Assembly (NCBI GenBank): GCA_023416995.1
Contig: JAEZGI010000020.1
Coordinates: 1 to 64,000 of the forward strand
Direction of reading: 5' to 3'
DNA length: 64,000 nucleotides
Source of the DNA: Bacteroidota bacterium
GTDB taxonomy: Bacteria; Bacteroidota; Bacteroidia; Chitinophagales; Chitinophagaceae
Below the pieces are notes generated by a model. It was not told the origin of the DNA, ran no database searches, and was given only the letters and a program-made list of their open reading frames with translations. Within the stretch, counting starts at the first letter, position 1, and each line of letters starts with the position of its first letter. Below are positions 44,352 to 53,539 of the stretch, one piece after another. A program made the position numbers and the translations under genes.

Positions 44352-45323
44352 ATGAAGATATTATTAGTGATGCTTTGCCTGGTGTTTTATTCAACCAGTG
44401 CGTTTTGCTGGGGATTTTTTGGTCATAAACATATTAATTACCACGCGGTGTTCCTGCTGCCGCCCGAAATGATTTTGTTTTATAAGCAGAATATTGGATT
44501 CCTCACCGAACATGCAGTTGATCCGGATAAAAGACGTTATGCTGTGAAAGTAGAGGGTCCAAGACATTTTATTGATCTTGATAAATATGGTGTTGCTCCT
44601 TTTGACAACCTGCCCAGGAAATGGAACGATGCCGTTGCTAAATACAGTGAAGACAGCCTGATGGCGCATGGCATCGGGCCCTGGTGGGTACAGGTAATGA
44701 CGAACCGGTTAACAACTGCATTTCGAAACAGGGATGCCGGAAAGATCCTCAGACTATCCGCCGAACTTGGTCATTATATCGCTGATCTGCATGTACCCCT
44801 GCATGCCAGCAGCAATCATAACGGTCAACATACAAATCAGCATGGCATTCATGGTTTTTGGGAATCGCGGATACCGGAACTCCTGGCTGAAAAAAAATGG
44901 GATTTCTTTATAGGACATGCCACATATATAAAAGATCCCCTTGCTTATATCTGGGAAAGGGTAATTGAAAGCTCAGCTTCGGCAGACACGGTTTTGCGAA
45001 TTGAAAAGAAGTTATCGGAAACATTCAGACCTGATCAAAAGTATGCTTACGAAAACAGAAACGGGGTTGTTATCCGACAATATTCAACTGCGTATTCGCT
45101 TGCTTATGACCGATTGCTGAATAACATGATTGAACGAAGAATGCGAATGTCGGTGTACGCAGTAGCCTGTTATTGGTTTACTGCCTGGGCAAATGCGGGT
45201 CAACCGGATCTGAAATCTTTATCCGCTGCTACATTTTCGGACGAAGATCTTAAAGAATTTGGTGAAATGAACCTTGCCTGGTCACAGGCCGATTCCACTG
45301 CAGCGGACTGCGAAATCAAATAA
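44352..45323 (+). CDS. Zinc-dependent phospholipase C / S1-P1 nuclease-like protein
   Basis: This 323-aa secreted protein has a signal peptide to about residue 19 (TSAFC). The mature protein would begin with Trp20 (WGFFGHKHINYHAVF), a feature of zinc phospholipase C and S1/P1 nucleases, whose N-terminal Trp helps bind a three-zinc site. HYIADLHVPLH with HGIHGFWES supplies further His, Asp and Glu ligands. Which of the two activities applies is not clear. The frame is open further upstream, but the ATG at 44352 places the signal peptide correctly. It is coupled to the DUF502 gene. Confidence 0.78.
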   Translation: MKILLVMLCLVFYSTSAFCWGFFGHKHINYHAVFLLPPEMILFYKQNIGFLTEHAVDPDKRRYAVKVEGPRHFIDLDKYGVAPFDNLPRKWNDAVAKYSEDSLMAHGIGPWWVQVMTNRLTTAFRNRDAGKILRLSAELGHYIADLHVPLHASSNHNGQHTNQHGIHGFWESRIPELLAEKKWDFFIGHATYIKDPLAYIWERVIESSASADTVLRIEKKLSETFRPDQKYAYENRNGVVIRQYSTAYSLAYDRLLNNMIERRMRMSVYAVACYWFTAWANAGQPDLKSLSAATFSDEDLKEFGEMNLAWSQADSTAADCEIK

Positions 45324-45358
45324 ATATTATTGACTGGCTTATAAACATGGGAATTAAA

Positions 45359-45366
45359 TACTTTTG
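45359..45366 (+). promoter_or_regulatory. -7 box upstream of serC
   Basis: TACTTTTG matches TAnnTTTG and is the same octamer as in the purH promoter. The nearest upstream TTG is 26 nt away, outside the usual spacing, so the call is partial. Confidence 0.4.
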
Positions 45367-45401
45367 CCTTCTTTTCAATGCGGAATACATTAGTTGACAC
45401 T

Positions 45402-46478
45402 ATGATGCACAATTTTAATGCTGGCCCCAGTGTACTACCAAAAGAGGTGTTCGACGCGGCAGCGCAGGCTGTTGTAAACTTCAACAACAGTGGACTTTCA
45501 ATACTCGAGATTGGTCACCGGACCGGTTTATTTCAGGATGTGATGGATGAGGCACGTCAGCACGCACGCGATCTCATGCAGCTTGACGCTGACCATGAAG
45601 TATTATTTCTTCACGGTGGTGCTTCCACCCAGTTTATGCAGGTTCCTATGAACCTTCTGGGTGAAAATCAGATGGCTGCTTATACAGACACTGATATCTG
45701 GGGTACGAAAGCTATAAAAGAAGCAAAGCTTTTCGGGCATGTAGAAGTAGTATGCAGCAGCAAGGATCGCAATTACAGCTATCTGCCAAAAAACTTTATA
45801 GTTCCCAGGACAGCCAATTACCTGCACATTACTACTAATAATACTATTTATGGCACGCAATGGCAGAATCTTGAACCGTTCTATGAAACCGGCGTACCAC
45901 TGGTGGCAGATATGAGCAGTGATATACTCAGCCGACAGGTAGACTTTAATAAATACGCCCTCATTTATGCCGGCGCGCAAAAAAACATTGGTGCAGCGGG
46001 AGTGAACATGGTAATCGTGAACAAAAATATCCTTGGCCAGCTTGAGCGTAAAATTCCGTCAATGATGGATTACCGCAATCATATCGAAAATGGTTCGATG
46101 TTAAATACGCCACCCGTATTTGCGGTATTTATTTGTATGCTCACTTTACGCTGGTTAAAAAATTTTGGAGGTATTGCTGCTATTGAAGAAGTAAACAATC
46201 GTAAAGCTGCACTGCTTTATGATACGCTCGACAACAGCAGACTTTTCAAAACAAATGTTGCCCGTGAGGACCGCAGCCGCATGAATGCGTGTTTTGTGAT
46301 AGAAGATAAGGAAGTGGAAAAGCAGTTTATGGAAGTGTGCAAAGCCAATAATTTTTATGGCGTAAAGGGCCACAGAACTACCGGGGGTTTCAGGGTATCA
46401 TTATATAACGCACTAGGTTACGAAAGCGTGGTAGCGCTCACTTCGGTGATGAAAGATTTTGAACAAAAGAACGGCTAA
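45402..46478 (+). CDS. serC: Phosphoserine aminotransferase
   Basis: It converts 3-phosphohydroxypyruvate and glutamate to phosphoserine in serine biosynthesis (and works in pyridoxal phosphate synthesis in some bacteria). It is about 358 aa from tandem ATGs at 45402/45405. The N-terminus HNFNAGPSVLP is the family signature, HGGASTQFMQVPMNLL binds the cofactor phosphate, and the PLP lysine is in AGAQKNIGAAG. A frame open to 45378 adds only eight residues not seen in the family. A DUF1015 gene follows 18 bp later; no serA is next to it. Confidence 0.96.
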   Translation: MMHNFNAGPSVLPKEVFDAAAQAVVNFNNSGLSILEIGHRTGLFQDVMDEARQHARDLMQLDADHEVLFLHGGASTQFMQVPMNLLGENQMAAYTDTDIWGTKAIKEAKLFGHVEVVCSSKDRNYSYLPKNFIVPRTANYLHITTNNTIYGTQWQNLEPFYETGVPLVADMSSDILSRQVDFNKYALIYAGAQKNIGAAGVNMVIVNKNILGQLERKIPSMMDYRNHIENGSMLNTPPVFAVFICMLTLRWLKNFGGIAAIEEVNNRKAALLYDTLDNSRLFKTNVAREDRSRMNACFVIEDKEVEKQFMEVCKANNFYGVKGHRTTGGFRVSLYNALGYESVVALTSVMKDFEQKNG

Positions 46479-46496
46479 CTAACAAGTTTATTTATC

Positions 46497-47750
46497 ATGA
46501 CGACTATCGCTCCTTTCAAAGCATTAAGACCAAGACCAGAACTGGCTAAACAAGTTGCATCAAAACCTTACGATGTTTTAAACAGCCGGGAAGCAAAAGA
46601 AGAGGCTGCAGGCAATTCTTATTCTTTTCTGCATATCACGAAATCCGAAATAGATCTGCCTGAATCAACAGATGTTCACGACGCTGAAGTATATAAAAAA
46701 GCAAAAGAAAATCTTGCAGCTTTTATGCAGCGGGATATTCTTTTTCGTGAGAATAAAGCATGTTATTATATCTACCAGCTTACGATGAATGGAAACACGC
46801 AAACAGGTCTTGTTTGTACCAGCTCGGTAGATGATTATGAAAATGATATCATCAAAAAACACGAGTTCACCCGCCCTGAAAAAGAACAGGACAGGATCAA
46901 CCATATCCGTATTTCAGGTGCCCAGACCGGCAACGTTTTTCTTGCTTACCGCAATGTTGACGAGATGGATACCATCATAGAAGATTGGAAAAACTCGCAT
47001 GACCCAGTATATAATTTTGTGGCTGATGATGAGGTAGCGCACACTATCTGGATCATCAATAGTGATGAGAAAATTGCTTCTATCAGCACCCTGTTTGCTG
47101 AAAAAGTGCCTTGCACTTATATTGCTGATGGCCATCATCGTGCTGCATCAGCAGCGAAGGTGCGTGCAGCTAACAAAGAAGCGGGCACTGCCGGCAAAAC
47201 ATCGGGTACAGACAACAATGCGGATTTCTTCCTCACCACATTGTTTCCATCGAACCAGTTGAGAATAATGGACTATAACCGCGTGGTTAAGGACCTGAAC
47301 GGGTTATCGCACGAAGAGTTTCTCAGTGCAATTGCAGAGAAATTTGAGGTGTCGCAGGCGGAAACAACGGTTCTGCCCAAATCACTTCACGAGTTTGGAA
47401 TGTTCCTGGCGGGTAAATGGTACACGCTGAAATCCAGACCCGGCACTTACACTGAGGACCCCATCGGCGTGCTGGATGTGACAATTCTTTCTGACAACCT
47501 GCTCGATCCCGTCCTTGGCATCAAAGACCAGAGAACCGATACCCGCATTGATTTTGTCGGCGGCATACGCGGCGCAGGTGAACTTGAAAAACGCGTAAAC
47601 AGTGGTGAAATGGCAGTAGCCTTTACCCTGCATCCTGTTACGATTCAACAACTTTTTGATATAGCAGACAGCGGAAAAGTAATGCCTCCAAAGAGTACCT
47701 GGTTCGAACCAAAACTTCGCGATGGTTTACTCACCCATCTTATAGGGTGA
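46497..47750 (+). CDS. DUF1015 family protein
   Basis: This is a 417-aa cytosolic protein of the DUF1015 family, often found beside serine-biosynthesis genes. Motifs include the N-terminal PFKALRPRPELA and SKPYDVLNSREA, then YIADGHHRAASA near 204-215 and LGIKDQRTDTRIDFVGGIRG in the C-terminal third. The biochemical function is not established. Co-transcription with serC (18-bp gap) suggests a link to serine metabolism. Confidence 0.9.
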   Translation: MTTIAPFKALRPRPELAKQVASKPYDVLNSREAKEEAAGNSYSFLHITKSEIDLPESTDVHDAEVYKKAKENLAAFMQRDILFRENKACYYIYQLTMNGNTQTGLVCTSSVDDYENDIIKKHEFTRPEKEQDRINHIRISGAQTGNVFLAYRNVDEMDTIIEDWKNSHDPVYNFVADDEVAHTIWIINSDEKIASISTLFAEKVPCTYIADGHHRAASAAKVRAANKEAGTAGKTSGTDNNADFFLTTLFPSNQLRIMDYNRVVKDLNGLSHEEFLSAIAEKFEVSQAETTVLPKSLHEFGMFLAGKWYTLKSRPGTYTEDPIGVLDVTILSDNLLDPVLGIKDQRTDTRIDFVGGIRGAGELEKRVNSGEMAVAFTLHPVTIQQLFDIADSGKVMPPKSTWFEPKLRDGLLTHLIG

Positions 47751-47839
47751 CAAGCAACCGGAATCTCATCGGCCAGAAAGCAACCCGAGTCGGTTCCTAA
47801 ATTTAACAGGCCGTCCTGAAGGCGGTTCTTTCAAACGCT

Positions 47840-47847
47840 TATCTTTG
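47840..47847 (+). promoter_or_regulatory. -7 box abutting the TPR gene start
   Basis: TATCTTTG fits TAnnTTTG and lies 7 nt before the ATG at 47855. A TTTG at the usual distance is lacking. If active, the mRNA has almost no 5' leader. Confidence 0.4.
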
Positions 47848-47854
47848 GCGATGT

Positions 47855-48871
47855 ATGAAGAATAGTTTTGTTTTCCTGGTCGTGATATTCGCTGTTATGA
47901 CCAATGTAACCGCACAGGATTCAGATAGCATTTCAGCAGGTGAAAAAGCTAAAGCTTTTTTGCGGACCGGCGATTACACAAACGCCATCATGTTATTGAA
48001 CCGTTCTTTGCAATCCGCCCCGAATGATTTGGAGATGCAGAAGGATCTGGCTTATGCGTATTATCTGAAACGTGATTTCGTAAAAGGCCTGGAAGTAGCC
48101 AAACCTATCGTTAAACGCTCCGACGCTGACGTTCAAAGTTTCCAGATCCTCGGCCTTATGTACAAAGCCATTGAGGAAAGAAAGGAATGTGAGAAAATGT
48201 ATAAAGAGGGATTACGCAGATTTCCAAACAGCGGTGTCCTGTACAATGAATACGGGGAGATGCTTTGGACCAAACAAAGCTATTCAGAGGCTATCAAACT
48301 TTGGGAGCGGGGAATCCTTTCTGAACCTTCTTACCCGGGCAATTATTACAATGCTGCCAAATTCTATTATATGTCGGCCGACAAGGTTTGGGGCATTCTG
48401 TACGGCGAAATTTTCATCAATCTTGAAAGCTTCAGCGTTCGGACGACCGAAATACAAAAGCAACTGGTTGACGGGTACAAAAAACTCTTCACAGATGCCG
48501 ATATCATGAAAAACCAGAAAAACAGGAGCGAATTTGCTACCGCAGTACTGGAAGTCATGAAGAAAAATTCAGACAAGGTATCCGGCGGCATCACCGTTGA
48601 GTCATTGAACAAACTGCGCCGCTCATTTATAACCGACTGGTACGAACGGTTCCCTTCCAGGTTCCCATACCGCTTATTTGAGCACCAAAAACAGCTCATC
48701 AATGCTGGCATGTTCGATGCCTATAACCAGTGGGTTTTCAACCAGGCTGACCCTGCCCGATACAAACAATGGGTAGAAAGCAATAAAGAAGAGGCTGATA
48801 AATTCACCAGCTTTCAGCGCAACCGCGTTTTCAAACTTCCGAAAGGCCAATATTACCAGCTTTTGCCGTAA
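47855..48871 (+). CDS. Secreted TPR protein
   Basis: This 338-aa protein has a signal peptide to about residue 20 (MTNVTAQ) and TPR-like helix repeats across about 28-180 (for example AKAFLRTGDYTNAIMLLNRS and YNEYGEMLWTKQSYSEAIKL). The C-terminal half is helical without a named domain. It is probably periplasmic. The role is unknown. It stands alone between the DUF1015 and acyl-CoA ligase genes. Confidence 0.82.
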   Translation: MKNSFVFLVVIFAVMTNVTAQDSDSISAGEKAKAFLRTGDYTNAIMLLNRSLQSAPNDLEMQKDLAYAYYLKRDFVKGLEVAKPIVKRSDADVQSFQILGLMYKAIEERKECEKMYKEGLRRFPNSGVLYNEYGEMLWTKQSYSEAIKLWERGILSEPSYPGNYYNAAKFYYMSADKVWGILYGEIFINLESFSVRTTEIQKQLVDGYKKLFTDADIMKNQKNRSEFATAVLEVMKKNSDKVSGGITVESLNKLRRSFITDWYERFPSRFPYRLFEHQKQLINAGMFDAYNQWVFNQADPARYKQWVESNKEEADKFTSFQRNRVFKLPKGQYYQLLP

Positions 48872-49019
48872 CTAAGTTTTACTGGCTTTGCCTGCCGGCT
48901 GCTCACAGTTATGCCTATTGGCAGAAATGTATTAAATTACGACTTACCGGGTTGCTGGTACAGTGAGCAATTCTGCGTGAACCAATATCCTGTAATTTAA
49001 CCACTTAACCTTGCTTGTT

Positions 49020-50804
49020 ATGACGGAATTCCGCCGATTGTTCGATTGCTTATTACTTCATTACGACAACAACCCTATTCCGGATATGCTGGCTGCCAAA
49101 GAAAATGGAAGCTGGGTCCGTTACGGTACAAGGGATGTTAAAGAAACCGTTGATCGTTTGTCTGCAGGTCTCCTTGATAAAGGAATCACCTGCAGTGATA
49201 TGACCCATGAGGGCCGTGACAAGATCGCCATCATTGCTAAAAACCGACCCGAGTGGTTGATGGTGGATCTTGCCGTTCAACAGATCGGGGCGGTACTTGT
49301 GCCAGTTTATCCTACTATCAATGCCAACGAACTGGCCTTTGTATTACAGGATTCAATGGTTAAGATGGTTTTTGTAAATGATGCAGAAGGATACGAAAAA
49401 GTGATGAGTATTCGTGAGCAGGTACCTTCGATACAGGCGATTTATAGTTTTGAATCTGTGCCAGGAGCCACACCCTGGAAAGAACTGCTGGCTCCTGCAG
49501 GAGCACAAAATGCCTCGCGCATAAAACCAATTTCTGACCGCATTGGCTATAAAGACATGGCCACTATAATTTATACGTCTGGCACAACCGGGAAACCGAA
49601 GGGTGTGATGTTATCGCATGAAAATATTGTTAGCAATGTTCTTGCGTGTGTGCCCTGTCTTCCTCCGAAAGATAATATGCGTGCCCTTAGCTTTCTTCCC
49701 CTCAACCACATTTTTGAGCGGATGATGAGCTATTTCTATATGTACAAAGGAGCGGCCATCTATTTTGCGGAGAGCATGGACACAATTGGTGACAACCTCA
49801 AGGAAGTAAAGCCTGACATATTCACAACGGTTCCGAGGCTATTGGAAAAAGTGTATGATAAAATAATGGCAAAAGGCGCCGAACAAACAGGAATCAAAAA
49901 AACCTTGTTTTTCTGGGCCCATAAACTTGCTACTCAATTTGAAATTAACGAGCCCCTTGGTACCATGTACAAGATAAAGCTCGCGATAGCGAATAAACTC
50001 ATCTTCAAAAAATGGCGCGAGGCACTGGGAAATAATCTTACCTGTATCGTGAGCGGTGGTGCCGCCTGCCAGGTAAGGCTGATCCGAATTTTCACCGCTG
50101 CCCGGATACCGATAATGGAAGGGTACGGGCTGACTGAAACCTCACCGGTAATCAGTGTAAACCGGTTCGAATTGCACAACCGTAAGTTTGGCACCGTCGG
50201 CCCGCTGATTGACAACGTTTCAGTAAAAATTGCCGGGGATGGAGAAATTCTTTGCAAGGGTCCAAACGTGATGATGGGCTATTATAAACAACCCGAAATC
50301 ACCGCCGAAACCATCATCGACGGCTGGTACCATACCGGTGATATCGGGACGATGGTTGATAACAAATTTCTAAAGATAACCGACCGCAAAAAAGAGCTGT
50401 TCAAAACCAGTGGTGGTAAATACGTGGCACCGCTGCCTATAGAAAACAAACTAAAAGAATCCCGGTTTATAGAGCAATTGATCGTTGTGGGTGCGGGTCA
50501 GAAATTTGTCGGTGCATTGATTATTCCGTCCTTCCCGAATCTCACCGATTGGGCAAGGGAACAGGGCATTCATACCTCAAACAGATCAGAACTGATTAAT
50601 GACCCGAAGGTGAAAGCTTTTTATAAACAGATTGTTGATGGCTATAACGAAAACTTCAATCATGTGGAACAGATCAAGAAATTTGAGCTGTTGCCAAACG
50701 AATGGAGCGTTGACACCGGCGAGATGACTCCAAAGCTCAGCATCAAGCGGAAGGTGATCATGGAGAAGTTCAGTGAGCAGATAGACAGGATTTACGCCAG
50801 CTGA
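49020..50804 (+). CDS. Long-chain fatty acid-CoA ligase (AMP-forming)
   Basis: This 594-aa ANL-family enzyme activates fatty acids to acyl-CoA via acyl-AMP. The P-loop YTSGTTGKPKG is at 185-195, the ATP-binding YGLTETSP near 366, and DGWYHTGDIG carries the ribose-binding Asp near 434. The 594-residue length fits the long-chain subtype. The ATG at 49020 is preferred to a TTG at 49011. It is cytosolic or membrane-associated. Neighbours give no specific pathway. Confidence 0.93.
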   Translation: MTEFRRLFDCLLLHYDNNPIPDMLAAKENGSWVRYGTRDVKETVDRLSAGLLDKGITCSDMTHEGRDKIAIIAKNRPEWLMVDLAVQQIGAVLVPVYPTINANELAFVLQDSMVKMVFVNDAEGYEKVMSIREQVPSIQAIYSFESVPGATPWKELLAPAGAQNASRIKPISDRIGYKDMATIIYTSGTTGKPKGVMLSHENIVSNVLACVPCLPPKDNMRALSFLPLNHIFERMMSYFYMYKGAAIYFAESMDTIGDNLKEVKPDIFTTVPRLLEKVYDKIMAKGAEQTGIKKTLFFWAHKLATQFEINEPLGTMYKIKLAIANKLIFKKWREALGNNLTCIVSGGAACQVRLIRIFTAARIPIMEGYGLTETSPVISVNRFELHNRKFGTVGPLIDNVSVKIAGDGEILCKGPNVMMGYYKQPEITAETIIDGWYHTGDIGTMVDNKFLKITDRKKELFKTSGGKYVAPLPIENKLKESRFIEQLIVVGAGQKFVGALIIPSFPNLTDWAREQGIHTSNRSELINDPKVKAFYKQIVDGYNENFNHVEQIKKFELLPNEWSVDTGEMTPKLSIKRKVIMEKFSEQIDRIYAS

Positions 50805-50818
50805 CCGGGCAGCAGTGT

Positions 50819-51088
50819 TTAGTTTGATAATCTGCTTTCGGACTGGGTCGAAGTGCCAACGACTGTAATCACATGCGCAACCGCCTGTGTGTAAGCAATC
50901 TCGTCTTTCAACGAAGCGGTTGTAATGTATTCATTTTCATGGGCGCGATTGGCAAAACTGTTCCTGAGGTTTTCAGCCAGGCGTCCGGATCCCGACGAAA
51001 TGAACAGGTAGCCTGCCAGGCAAACCAGCAATAAGGCGGCTGCCAGTTTCAGTTGAAATAAGATGATTTTAAGTAACCGCTGTTCCAT
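50819..51088 (-). CDS. Small single-pass membrane protein
   Basis: This 89-aa protein is not recognised. It has one strong membrane segment (about 11-32, LFQLKLAAALLLVCLAGYLFI) and a polar C-terminal part rich in Ala, Glu and Ser. It lies 14 bp after the acyl-CoA ligase on the opposite strand. A clean hydrophobic helix with flanking charges suggests a real gene, but it could be a chance frame. Confidence 0.5.
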   Translation of the reverse strand: MEQRLLKIILFQLKLAAALLLVCLAGYLFISSGSGRLAENLRNSFANRAHENEYITTASLKDEIAYTQAVAHVITVVGTSTQSESRLSN

Positions 51089-51365
51089 ACAATAAGGTTT
51101 AATGATTCACGGCTTTGATTTCGGGTGCAAGTTGCAACCGAACGGTCATCATGACAACCTTTGTATGTATGAATTGAGGATTATGGCGATAAACAGTTAT
51201 AGCATTGTGTATCAATAGTGTTTTCGCTTCAACTTATCCAAACACGGGCAGTTTTTTTGACCCGCACAATTCATGTGATTGATTTATCAATTCATTCAAA
51301 AAAAGGTCGGTTACGCAAGCGGCGCGCTTTTTAAGTGTTGAAAAAGCCGGTAATTTGTGCTGTTA

Positions 51366-52451
51366 ATGAGCTCGATAATAAACTACAGCACAGTGGCAAT
51401 AAGGCTGCCTAAATATACCAGCAAGGACCATTATCTTTTCTGGATACTCGTTCCGCTTTTCACTGTTCTGCTTAATGTTTCGATGTTCGGCAGCCGGTAT
51501 TTTGGAAACATCCAGGTTTTCCTGGTATCAGGTACGGTAGTATTCATGATGCTGACAGTTCTGTGGTTTATCCTTAATTATGTATCCCGGATCACAAAGT
51601 CGCATTTTGCACGTGACCGGTCGCCGGTACGAAGATTAGCCATCACGATTATCCTGCACATAATCATTTCGGCCCTTGTAGTTACCACCCTTCATTGGAG
51701 CTATGACAATACGGGTTTACTGGGTTACCAGTTTAATGAAAGCAGGTATAGCTGGGCGTTATTTACCGGTGTAATCGTTAATACCTTTGTTACGCTGTTG
51801 AATGAAGGCATAGCCGGTTTCGATAATTGGAAAGCAACAATGATTGAAACCGAGCAACTTAAAAAAGAATACATGCAGAGCCAGTTGCTGGGGCTTAAGA
51901 GCCAGGTGAACCCGCATTTTCTTTTTAATAGTCTGAACTCGCTGTCGAGCCTTATAAGCGAGGACCAGGCAAAAGCCGAAAAGTTCCTGGATGAAATGAG
52001 TAAGGTGTATCGGTATCTTCTCCGGAACAGTGACGATCAGCTTGTATCGCTCGAAACCGAATTACAGTTCGTCCGGTCATATTTTTATCTTTTGAAAGCC
52101 CGGTATAGCGACGGCATTCAGATAACCTATAATATCGACGAAAAGGATCTTCAACTTCAATTACCGCCGCTGACGCTTCAGATGCTTGTTGAAGCGGCTT
52201 ATAATCAAAACACGGTGAGCCGTGACCGGCCATTGAAGATAGAAGTCAGATCGCTTGATAACGGCTGGCTCCGCATCAGCAACAACATTGAAAGGAAAGT
52301 GGTGGAGGATAACTCCGATCAGTCAGCGCTCGAAAATGTGGCTAATAAATTTCGTTTACTCTGTCAGCAAAATATCGTGATCAATAAAACGGCTGAGTAT
52401 AACATCATTGAGTTGCCTTTGCTCCGCCCCCAAGAAAAACAATTGGCATGA
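51366..52451 (+). CDS. LytS-type histidine kinase with degenerate ATP site
   Basis: This 361-aa membrane protein has four N-terminal helices (about 25-150) and a His_kinase (PF06580) domain with the phospho-acceptor His184 in KSQVNPHFLFN. The ATP-binding part is degenerate: the N box reads VEAAYNQN (275-282) where the neighbouring kinase has VENAVKHN, and the G-box region reads SALENV instead of VGLENI. It probably cannot bind ATP and may act as a partner of the kinase that follows. The start is the ATG at 51366; a GTG at 51357 would also fit. It overlaps the next gene by 4 bp. Confidence 0.88.
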   Translation: MSSIINYSTVAIRLPKYTSKDHYLFWILVPLFTVLLNVSMFGSRYFGNIQVFLVSGTVVFMMLTVLWFILNYVSRITKSHFARDRSPVRRLAITIILHIIISALVVTTLHWSYDNTGLLGYQFNESRYSWALFTGVIVNTFVTLLNEGIAGFDNWKATMIETEQLKKEYMQSQLLGLKSQVNPHFLFNSLNSLSSLISEDQAKAEKFLDEMSKVYRYLLRNSDDQLVSLETELQFVRSYFYLLKARYSDGIQITYNIDEKDLQLQLPPLTLQMLVEAAYNQNTVSRDRPLKIEVRSLDNGWLRISNNIERKVVEDNSDQSALENVANKFRLLCQQNIVINKTAEYNIIELPLLRPQEKQLA

Positions 52452-53539
52452 ACCCCTGGAAACCGTCAAAACTTGAGTTTATCACCTTCCTCGTATTGGC
52501 CCCAATACTGAGCGCGGCGTTGAACTACCTGATGTTTGGTGACAGGGTTTTTCATGACTGGCGCATCGCCGTTTATTCCTTTCCGGTGACCATAGCAGAA
52601 AGTTTTGTGTCGTGGTACATTCACATCCTGGTGCTTCACTGGTACCGGATAAGATTCCCGGCACTTGAACAAACCGTGCTCCGCATCACCTTACTTGGCT
52701 TATCGCACCTGGCCCTATCTATTGTAACGTTTGCAGTTATGTTCGCCAGCTACGATTACACCGGCTTTCTTGCCTACACTTTTACCATGGGTCATTTGAA
52801 AGACAGTATCTGGATGGCAACCGGTCTCACCCTGATAGCCACAACCACCTGGGAGGCGGAGTATTTTATGGAGAAGTGGAAAGACAGTTTGTCGGAGAAA
52901 GAACAATTACAACAACTATCCATTCAACATGAATTCGATGCGTTGAAAAGCCAGGTGAATCCTCACTTTTTATTCAATTGTTTTAATACGCTTTCTTCGC
53001 TGATCAGCGAGGACCCGCGCCGGGCCGAAAAATTTCTTGATGAACTAAGTAAGGTTTACCGGTACCTGCTGCGCAGCAATGAAGACGGCCTAAGTACATT
53101 GCAAAATGAACTTCGTTTTATTGAATCGTATTACCGCTTACTGAAAACGCGTCACGGAGATGCCATCGAATTACAAATGGAAGTAGATAAACGTTATGAA
53201 CCTTACCTTATCCCATCACTTAGTTTGCAGTTGCTGGTTGAGAATGCGGTGAAACACAACGTTGTTTCCAAACAACAACCCCTTGTCATCGATATATTTA
53301 CGATGGTGGGAAACAAACTGGCAGTGAACAACAACCTGCAGTGCAAATCTGTGAAAGTTCCCTCTAACAAAGTGGGTCTTGAAAATATCCGGCACAAGTT
53401 TGAACTCTTAAATCAGCCGGGGTTCCAGGTACTTGAAGACTCTAAAAACTTTACCGTTGTGCTTCCATTGATCTGGAACGTTAACGCAGAAAAGAAACTG
53501 TCAATAGCAAAAAATCGAATTAATACCGCACAATCATGA
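52448..53539 (+). CDS. LytS-type sensor histidine kinase
   Basis: This 363-aa kinase has four membrane helices (about 12-135), a coiled segment, His173 in KSQVNPHFLFN and an intact N box VENAVKHN (264-271) with VGLENIRHKF in the G-box position. It is a paralogue of the preceding gene (same motifs LISEDxxxAEKFLDExSKVYRYLLR). It is joined by 4-bp ATGA overlaps to both neighbours, so all three proteins should be made together. It should phosphorylate the LytTR regulator that follows. The signal is unknown. Confidence 0.93.
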   Translation: MNPWKPSKLEFITFLVLAPILSAALNYLMFGDRVFHDWRIAVYSFPVTIAESFVSWYIHILVLHWYRIRFPALEQTVLRITLLGLSHLALSIVTFAVMFASYDYTGFLAYTFTMGHLKDSIWMATGLTLIATTTWEAEYFMEKWKDSLSEKEQLQQLSIQHEFDALKSQVNPHFLFNCFNTLSSLISEDPRRAEKFLDELSKVYRYLLRSNEDGLSTLQNELRFIESYYRLLKTRHGDAIELQMEVDKRYEPYLIPSLSLQLLVENAVKHNVVSKQQPLVIDIFTMVGNKLAVNNNLQCKSVKVPSNKVGLENIRHKFELLNQPGFQVLEDSKNFTVVLPLIWNVNAEKKLSIAKNRINTAQS

